From the NCBI GenBank assembly GCA_039105265.1, contig JAPFFF010000010.1:3534001-3598000 (forward strand): a stretch of DNA of 64,000 bases, given 5' to 3'. A program made the translations under genes and the position numbers. The stretch's first letter is position 1, and the number at the start of each line of letters is the position of its first letter. This stretch comes from Tritrichomonas musculus (lineage: Eukaryota; Parabasalia; Tritrichomonadida; Tritrichomonadidae). This document shows, one piece after another, positions 58,094 through 64,000 of this stretch. The notes beneath the pieces were generated by a model. The model saw only the letters and a list, made by a program, of their open reading frames with translations. It was not told the origin of the DNA and ran no database searches.

Positions 58094-60487
58094 ATGTCAA
58101 ATCTTCCTGGACCAGCAATCGGCGCTCCAACTTTGTCACTTGGAAAAAAACCTCTTATTCCAGCTAAAAAGAAGCTCACAGATAAGTCAAGCGTTCCATC
58201 AGTCCGTCCTCTCCAATCAGGATCAATTGAACTTCCTCTCCTTGCTCCAACAGGACCTCAAGCCGGAGTCCGTAATTCAAATCGTCAAACTCCACCACCT
58301 TTACCACTTCCATCTTTCCCAGCTCAAAACCCACCCCAGATCCCATCATCATTTTCTCAACAAATTAAAGTTAATCCATCGACTGAGAATCCAATTAATA
58401 CAGCTCTTAACTTAGCAGCAGATGGAGCTTTAGTTGTAGTTCCTGCTGGCGATTATAAAGAATCTCTGAAGATTACCAAAAACGTTCATTTCCGTGCTGA
58501 AGGGACAGTTAGACTCCTTTCTGATACCATTCTTGATGTTGTGAACGCTAACGCTGATATTATTTCTTTTGACGGATTCACTTTCAGACAAGAAGAATCT
58601 CAATCAGCAGGGGCAGCAATTGTTAACGTCGGATCTACAATTTTTAAGAATTGCACATTTTATTCCCATTTCATGCCAACTGTTATAGTTAAGTCTAACT
58701 CAAAAGCCTTTTTGTACAATTGCTCTCTTGAATGCCAAGATACAACAGCACTGCTAACAAGAGAAGATAGCTATTGCTATTGCGAAGATGTTACTTTTAC
58801 AGCACCAAAAGCAAATGGAGTGATGACAAGAGAAAAATCAGTTTCAAAATTTGTCAAATGCTCTGTTAAAGAATGTGGTAGGAACTCATTTACTTTCATG
58901 GAAAATTCAAAATTCCTTTTTGAAAATTCAACAATTGATAAGACTTTCGATATCACATCACAATCTTCCTTTGGTATGGTTCGTGGATGTACAGTCTCAA
59001 ATCAACATATCAACGTACATGGATCAGCCACAACATATGTCGTTGGCTGCACATTCAATCGTGGAGGACTCAATTGCTATGAGACAAGTGGTGTGAGAAT
59101 TTGTGATTGCACTTTTACTGACCAAACAGATTTACCTGGTATTGTTTGCCACGGCGATTCAACTATTGAGACACACAATAACAATTTCAATCACTGTAAA
59201 TCTGGTGCTGCAATCGCTATATACAATAATGGCGAGTATACTGACAATTCAGGTAAATATTATGATCTTAACGGAGTTGCATTCTTGGCATATGGAACTG
59301 GTGCTACTCTTAACTTACAAAAGACTGCCATAGTTAATGCTACAAATGGAGCAGTGGTTGCTCACACTGGCGCTAAACTTAAAATCAATGAAACACTCAT
59401 TGATAAGATCAATAATGCTGGAATTCTACTCAATAGTGCTAATTTATTTGAGATTAAATCTTCAAAGTTATCTAATTGCCATCTTTCAGCTATTGATGCA
59501 ACAGCTATAGAAAGCGCCTTTTCAGTAGATCATTGCATTTTTGATAGAAATGGAGCATCAGGATTAATTGCAAATGGAAATGGCAATAGTACAATATATA
59601 CAATAACCAACTCAGATTTTACAAACAACAAGCAAACTGGTATCGATATTCGCAATTGCACATTTTCTATTGATCATATTATGCAATATGAAAATGAAAA
59701 TGGTGGCCTTATTATTAGTGAAAATTCAAATGGAACACTTGATAACTCCGCATTTTCCAATAATGGCAACTATTCAATTTGTTCTAGTTCGAAATCATCA
59801 ATAACAATTAAGCAATCAAAACTCATACAAAATCTCGATACTGGAGTTTACGTTGTCTCTGGAGCTCGTGCAACTCTTATTGACTGTGACATTAGAAACC
59901 AAGATAACATCGCTTTACTTTCTGAAAATAGTGATTCCAAACTTATTATTGAAAAATGCATTTTTATCAGGAATTCTGTTGCTGTTCAAAGCTTAGACCA
60001 AAGTGTTTTGGAAATTGTCGATTCAAGATTTGAAGATAATGGAATTCATGTTGAAATTGGAAGTAATGCTCGAGGCACAGTTAATAATTCTAATTTCCAA
60101 CTCTCTGCAAATGGTATTGGTATTAATATTGGCGAAGGCGGTTCTGCGGTCTTCAATACCTGCGAAATTCAAGACGAAGCAAAGGTTGGTATCGCTAATG
60201 GTGGAAACTTAACAATTACCAACTCGACAATAGAAGAATGCGGAATTACAGGAATTTATTGGTATGGTAACTCATCTGGTGAAATATCATCAAACAAGAT
60301 ATTTAAGAATGGACCATGCGGTATCCAAATAATGAAAGGTGAAGTTAGCATTCATGGCAATACAATTAAAGGACATCACGCATTTGGTATTCATGCAGAT
60401 AAGGAATCAAACGTAAGAATAGAAGATAATGAAATATCCGATAATTTACAGAAAGATATCAACTATGAAGGCCAAGAACAACAATAA
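58094..60487 (+). CDS. Right-handed beta-helix repeat protein, 797 aa
   Basis: 797 residues from the ATG at 58094 (MSNLPGPAIGAP); codons further up contain no ATG. The N-terminal ~110 residues are Pro/Ser/Lys-rich and probably disordered. The rest is a chain of ~22-26-residue coils with repeated I-x-N-C-x-F and D-N-x-(I/F) patterns (for example FKNCTFYSHF, VRDCTF-like turns, IEDNEISDN), the hallmark of the right-handed parallel beta-helix (pectate-lyase/NosD/CASH-like). No pectate-lyase catalytic Arg cluster is visible. No signal peptide is seen, so the protein is probably intracellular. F-box or scaffold-type partners use such helices elsewhere, but the function is open. Confidence 0.85.
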   Translation: MSNLPGPAIGAPTLSLGKKPLIPAKKKLTDKSSVPSVRPLQSGSIELPLLAPTGPQAGVRNSNRQTPPPLPLPSFPAQNPPQIPSSFSQQIKVNPSTENPINTALNLAADGALVVVPAGDYKESLKITKNVHFRAEGTVRLLSDTILDVVNANADIISFDGFTFRQEESQSAGAAIVNVGSTIFKNCTFYSHFMPTVIVKSNSKAFLYNCSLECQDTTALLTREDSYCYCEDVTFTAPKANGVMTREKSVSKFVKCSVKECGRNSFTFMENSKFLFENSTIDKTFDITSQSSFGMVRGCTVSNQHINVHGSATTYVVGCTFNRGGLNCYETSGVRICDCTFTDQTDLPGIVCHGDSTIETHNNNFNHCKSGAAIAIYNNGEYTDNSGKYYDLNGVAFLAYGTGATLNLQKTAIVNATNGAVVAHTGAKLKINETLIDKINNAGILLNSANLFEIKSSKLSNCHLSAIDATAIESAFSVDHCIFDRNGASGLIANGNGNSTIYTITNSDFTNNKQTGIDIRNCTFSIDHIMQYENENGGLIISENSNGTLDNSAFSNNGNYSICSSSKSSITIKQSKLIQNLDTGVYVVSGARATLIDCDIRNQDNIALLSENSDSKLIIEKCIFIRNSVAVQSLDQSVLEIVDSRFEDNGIHVEIGSNARGTVNNSNFQLSANGIGINIGEGGSAVFNTCEIQDEAKVGIANGGNLTITNSTIEECGITGIYWYGNSSGEISSNKIFKNGPCGIQIMKGEVSIHGNTIKGHHAFGIHADKESNVRIEDNEISDNLQKDINYEGQEQQ

Positions 60488-60651
60488 AGTCAAACGATCC
60501 AATTTAGCGCTTTTTTAATCTTTTTTCTAAATTTTAATTGAGTATTATTTTTGACTAAATCAATAAACTTTTTGAAATTTTTATTCGGTATTTTAAAAAT
60601 TGAGACAATTTGTAAAAATATTTTTGAATATTTATAAAATTTCTAATCTTG

Positions 60652-61080
60652 ATGTCATCAACTCAAGATAATTCGAACAGTAAAGCACTCTTCCCTCCGA
60701 CATCACAATCACCAGCGCCAGTTTCTCCATCACCAGTTTTTCCCATTGGCCCTTTTAATACTTACATTTCTTCAACTCCAGTTCAATCTCCAATTCAAAA
60801 CGCAATTACCAATTCATTGAATACAGGAAAAGTTTCTAAGAAGCAACGCCACATGAAAGGTGAGTATAAGAGGAAGCTTAAAGAAGAGAATTTTCAATTA
60901 AAAAAGCAGATCAAAGAATTAGAATTACAAATATCAACAAAAGAAGCAGAGAATAATGCTTTACAAAATCAAGTCAGTTTTTTTCAACAATATATGTCGT
61001 CTAATTTCGACAATACTGAGAATTCACCTAATCAAGGGGATTCTTCTGACAATAATGCTGCGGACAACTATGATAATTAG
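60652..61080 (+). CDS. bZIP-like protein
   Basis: 142 residues from the ATG at 60652. Residues 1-55 are Pro/Ser-rich; 60-78 are basic (SKKQRHMKGEYKRKLKEEN); 79-115 form a leucine-zipper-like coiled coil (FQLKKQIKELELQISTKEAE); the tail is acidic and Asn-rich. This order matches small bZIP factors. The basic region lacks the usual N-x-x-A-A-x-x-C/S-R signature, so DNA binding is not certain; it could be another dimeric coiled-coil protein. It is transcribed in the same direction as its neighbours but with its own leader. Confidence 0.55.
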   Translation: MSSTQDNSNSKALFPPTSQSPAPVSPSPVFPIGPFNTYISSTPVQSPIQNAITNSLNTGKVSKKQRHMKGEYKRKLKEENFQLKKQIKELELQISTKEAENNALQNQVSFFQQYMSSNFDNTENSPNQGDSSDNNAADNYDN

Positions 61081-61419
61081 AGATACAGACTTTTATATAT
61101 TTTGCTTGTAAATAATTATTTATCAGGATTACCTATTATTATTATTTAATTTCTATTGAAATAGTTTATTTAATCAATACTGAAATACTCTCTCAGTTTC
61201 TAATTATGTAATATTAACTTTCCTTGATTTGCTAACTCCATTATTATTAATATCTGTTTGGGCTAATATGCTTTTTATTTATGTATACAGTTTGACTAAA
61301 TTAATATTGTTTAGTGCATGCTATTTATATTTTATTTTTTTTGAAAAAATATTAATTGATTATAATTAACCAAAAAAAACTTTTTTCATCAATGAAATAT
61401 ACGTTTATAATTCCATGAA
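61081..61419. other. Intergenic DNA
   Basis: AT-rich, with no feature beyond a probable promoter of the following gene (TCATC at about 61387). Confidence 0.5.
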
Positions 61420-62634
61420 ATGAATGAAGCTGTCGAATCTAACTTTATCGACAAGGGAATTCATTATCATGTCCAACTCTGCATTCAACAATCAGACACG
61501 TTTTCAATTTTATTAATTGATGAAGATCAACCTGAAAGATGGGAAGGTTTATTTAATGGTCAAGCTATCAGCAGATTAACAACAAGCGCAGGAAATACAA
61601 AAAAAGTTCAAATATTTTACAAAATGCTGCAAAATGCAATTTTGAATAATTCAAACGAAGTTAGTTTCACGATCTTATCGCCAATTGATATTAACGAAAT
61701 GAAAAATGGATCTCAATCACAATCTCAGATGAATGATAATGGATCAACAACGATTCAATTGAATCATAATGAATCTCGCTATTTTATCCTTGAACAACGA
61801 ACTGAATTCGATCGAGTTAAATATCCACTACGCTTATTCAATAGACCATATACAACAGAAGAACTTAAAACTATAATACGAACATTAAAAAGTGAAAACA
61901 AGCGCCTTTCAAGCTTTGAACAAACAAATAATCAACGTGATAAAGTCCGAAACCTAGAACAACAAATTTATGATTTGAATGGATCAATTAGGCAACTTGC
62001 TGAAGAAAAAGACCACACAATTGAGATTTTAAAGCAAAAGATAGCTGACCTTGAAGAGAAAGCTAGAGTAAGAAACGCAAAAATGCAAAATTCTACCATT
62101 ACACGACAGAAAACTATTAGAAGTAATAACAATAACTCAACATCAAAAAATTCATACGGATCAAAGAAAAAGCCAATGGTACCAACAATTGGCAGAGCAA
62201 CAGTAAACACAAAATATCAAACAAAGAATTCTCGTTTTTCATCAGCCTCATCATCAGCTGCAGGATCACGAAAGTCATCAGCAACAAGTTCTAGGAAATC
62301 GTCAGCTGCTAGTTCAAGGAAATCATCAGCTGTAGGATCACGCAAATCATCAGCAGCAAGCTCAAGGAGCAACTCTGCAAGATCGTCAGCATCAAATTCC
62401 CGCCCTTCATCTAGAAACTCAAATGGATCATTTAAACGATTCAATCCAACCGAATGGGTTTTAAATCACCAACATAGCGGTGGAGGATCTAGAAATAGCT
62501 CAAGAAATAATTCACGAAATCCATCACCAAATGCCCAAATATTGCCTAAAAACTCATATTCATCAAGAGGAACTTCCCAAAATGATGTTCACTTAAAGAG
62601 ACTCAGAGCCCTGGTTCAGAAAAAATACATCTAG
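61420..62634 (+). CDS. CCDC61: CCDC61/VFL3-like basal body protein
   Basis: 404 residues. The N-terminal ~150 residues match the head domain of CCDC61/VFL3: WEGLF (about 41-45), TTSAGNTKKVQIFYKMLQNA (54-73), a VSFTILSPIDINEM strand, then SRYFILEQRTEFDRVKYPLRL (119-139) and ELKTIIRTLKSEN. The last two blocks equal the RYLILxYxxEFDRIHYPLPL and IRSLKEE signatures of the family. A coiled coil follows (about 152-222), then a Ser/Arg/Asn-rich basic tail with SRKSSA repeats, as in animal and algal homologues. The family has an XRCC4/SAS-6-like fold, binds microtubules and positions basal bodies and their fibres. In a trichomonad it would act at the flagellar basal-body complex. Confidence 0.82.
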   Translation: MNEAVESNFIDKGIHYHVQLCIQQSDTFSILLIDEDQPERWEGLFNGQAISRLTTSAGNTKKVQIFYKMLQNAILNNSNEVSFTILSPIDINEMKNGSQSQSQMNDNGSTTIQLNHNESRYFILEQRTEFDRVKYPLRLFNRPYTTEELKTIIRTLKSENKRLSSFEQTNNQRDKVRNLEQQIYDLNGSIRQLAEEKDHTIEILKQKIADLEEKARVRNAKMQNSTITRQKTIRSNNNNSTSKNSYGSKKKPMVPTIGRATVNTKYQTKNSRFSSASSSAAGSRKSSATSSRKSSAASSRKSSAVGSRKSSAASSRSNSARSSASNSRPSSRNSNGSFKRFNPTEWVLNHQHSGGGSRNSSRNNSRNPSPNAQILPKNSYSSRGTSQNDVHLKRLRALVQKKYI

Positions 62635-63165
62635 AATATAGAAGTTCTTAATATATATTTTTATGTTTTTCTTTATCGAAGAATATTATTATTGTTATTT
62701 TTTTTTTTTTTTTAAATAAAGTTTATATTCCATATAAACAATTATTTATTTACATAAATCGTATAAGTACCATCATTTTGCCCAGTAATTACTCATTTAT
62801 AATTTATTTCAGAAAAAATGTTTAAAAAGAACTTGTGAAGGTTAAGAATAACATACTCGTCAGAATTGTCATTTAGTTTTTTGGCTTAAGTAACAGACAA
62901 CTTCTTTGAAATATACCTCAAAAACTTATCAGATATAATTTCTTTTTTTTTCCCTTTTTTTTTTTTTTTTCAAAAATTGATTCAGATTTTAAATTTCTTG
63001 GATAAATAAAAACAAATGGCAGGTTATAAATTTTGATAAAAATTATTTTATTTATTTTTATTCAAAAAAAATTGAATTCAATATTTTTATATATGGCTAA
63101 ACGTATGAATAGAAATATCTAACTTTTTAAATAAAAAATTGTTCATAAAGTTACTAATTAATTTC
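62635..63165. other. Intergenic DNA with T-runs
   Basis: T-runs at about 62698-62714 and 62941-62970. Nothing else is recognised. Confidence 0.5.
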
Positions 63166-64000
63166 ATGCTTTCGACAACAAGTAACATTACAAAGGATAT
63201 CATAATCGAATCAAATTCCAGATCTGTTAAAGTATATAAACTTCATAACAAGTATCGTCGAGATTACATGAAAGAAATATATGATGATTTCATACAAACG
63301 GATTATCTTGTTACAATGGCAGACGAATCATCTGCACAGCTTGAAATAACACACGGATCTCCAACGCGCCGGTCAGGCGATGGAAAGTGTCGAGGTAGTC
63401 CTTCTTTCAAAAAAATTAAGACAAAAACTCACGACGAATTAACTTCAGAAGAGCTGCAAACAATTAGAACAAAAGATCCTCGACAACCTTTTGTTCACTA
63501 CCGATCTCCTTCATCAAGACGTATTGCTCCTTTTCCTGGATCTGCTGGTCGCGTTACCTCAAATTCAGAAAAAGAATTTGTCAGAAGATACGAATTCTGG
63601 AGAACACGAAAATTGAATTATGGCTCAGTAACTCACAAACAAAGCGAAAGTAGCAATTTCAGCTCACGAAAAGCTTCACCATCAAACACTTACAGTGACT
63701 ATTTTACCAGTAGTGGAAGAATCAAACTTCCAACATCAAAGGTTCTCCTTGAAGAAGAAGAAATGCCTGAAGAAATGGAAGCAGATGCTGTTCGAAAGAA
63801 AATTCAATTCAGTGATGATGAAGAAGCCATTAAAAACGATGCAGCTAATGTAGGCATTGATGTTAACGATGAAGATATCCAATTACTTGGTGAAAATGGC
63901 CCGATATTAGGAGCTAATCTTCACTTTGATTTAAGTGAAGAATCTCTTGACGAAAACAGTGAAAACAATGAAGGAGATAATGAAATCAACAAAGCTACAC
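63166..64000 (+). CDS. Unknown protein, 3' end outside window
   Basis: An open frame from the ATG at 63166 to the end of the window, at least 278 residues (MLSTTSNITKDIIIESNSRS...). A later Met (MADESSAQ, about residue 51) could also be the start. The sequence is Ser/Arg-rich in the middle (PFVHYRSPSSRRIAPFPG, EFVRRYEFWRTRKLNYGS) and acidic after residue 195 (LLEEEEMPEEMEAD, FSDDEEA). No domain recognised; it looks largely disordered, perhaps cytoskeletal or nuclear. Its steady codon use supports a real host gene. Confidence 0.75.
   Translation, partial: MLSTTSNITKDIIIESNSRSVKVYKLHNKYRRDYMKEIYDDFIQTDYLVTMADESSAQLEITHGSPTRRSGDGKCRGSPSFKKIKTKTHDELTSEELQTIRTKDPRQPFVHYRSPSSRRIAPFPGSAGRVTSNSEKEFVRRYEFWRTRKLNYGSVTHKQSESSNFSSRKASPSNTYSDYFTSSGRIKLPTSKVLLEEEEMPEEMEADAVRKKIQFSDDEEAIKNDAANVGIDVNDEDIQLLGENGPILGANLHFDLSEESLDENSENNEGDNEINKAT

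Overview
The window looks like nuclear DNA of a parabasalid protist, a trichomonad and most likely a Tritrichomonas- or Trichomonas-type genome. The reasons are very AT-rich intergenic DNA, single-exon genes, TCA-Y-W initiator-like motifs a few to about 30 bases before ATG codons, a two-repeat Myb protein, a tandem-CH actin-binding protein, a CCDC61/VFL3-like basal-body protein, and several Maverick/Polinton elements. The species is an inference.

Region by region. 1-9.3 kb: part of a very AT-rich Polinton (element A), entered from its middle, with capsid, pVI-like and packaging ATPase genes; its polymerase and integrase are not in the window. 9.3-15.2 kb: mostly non-coding, holding a tRNA-Arg(TCG), a perfect 104-bp palindrome and a Myb gene. 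15.2-20.9 kb: a large TA-flanked DNA transposon with CAGG...CCTG ends, an array of about 17 copies of an 18-bp subterminal motif, a 35-spaced DDE transposase, and upstream of it a ubiquitin-specific-protease-like reading frame that appears to continue into the transposase frame. 21.4-27 kb: a GPH/SUC-type sugar transporter, a decayed DPE2-type glucanotransferase, a PAP2 phosphatase, and two near-identical 310-bp MITEs. 27.3-44.6 kb: a second, whole-looking Polinton (element B, 17.3 kb) with identical 279-bp terminal inverted repeats. 45.3-48 kb: host genes for a CH-domain protein and a protein kinase. 48.4-55.7 kb: two decayed host-like genes, nested TA-flanked inverted-repeat elements, and a pogo-like transposase relic. 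55.8-56.8 kb: a broken Polinton fragment. 58-64 kb: a beta-helix protein, a bZIP-like protein, the CCDC61/VFL3 homologue and a truncated unknown gene.

How the parts relate. The two large Polintons share a core of six or seven protein families (capsid, pVI-like, ATPase, an EF-hand-like-loop protein and three unknown families) but differ strongly in base composition and accessory genes, so they belong to different lineages. The smaller DNA elements share a design: TA-flanked inverted repeats, and in several cases a short motif repeated inside the ends. The strongest candidate for something undescribed is the transposon at 15.2-20.9 kb, whose transposase seems to be joined to a deubiquitinase-like cysteine protease domain.
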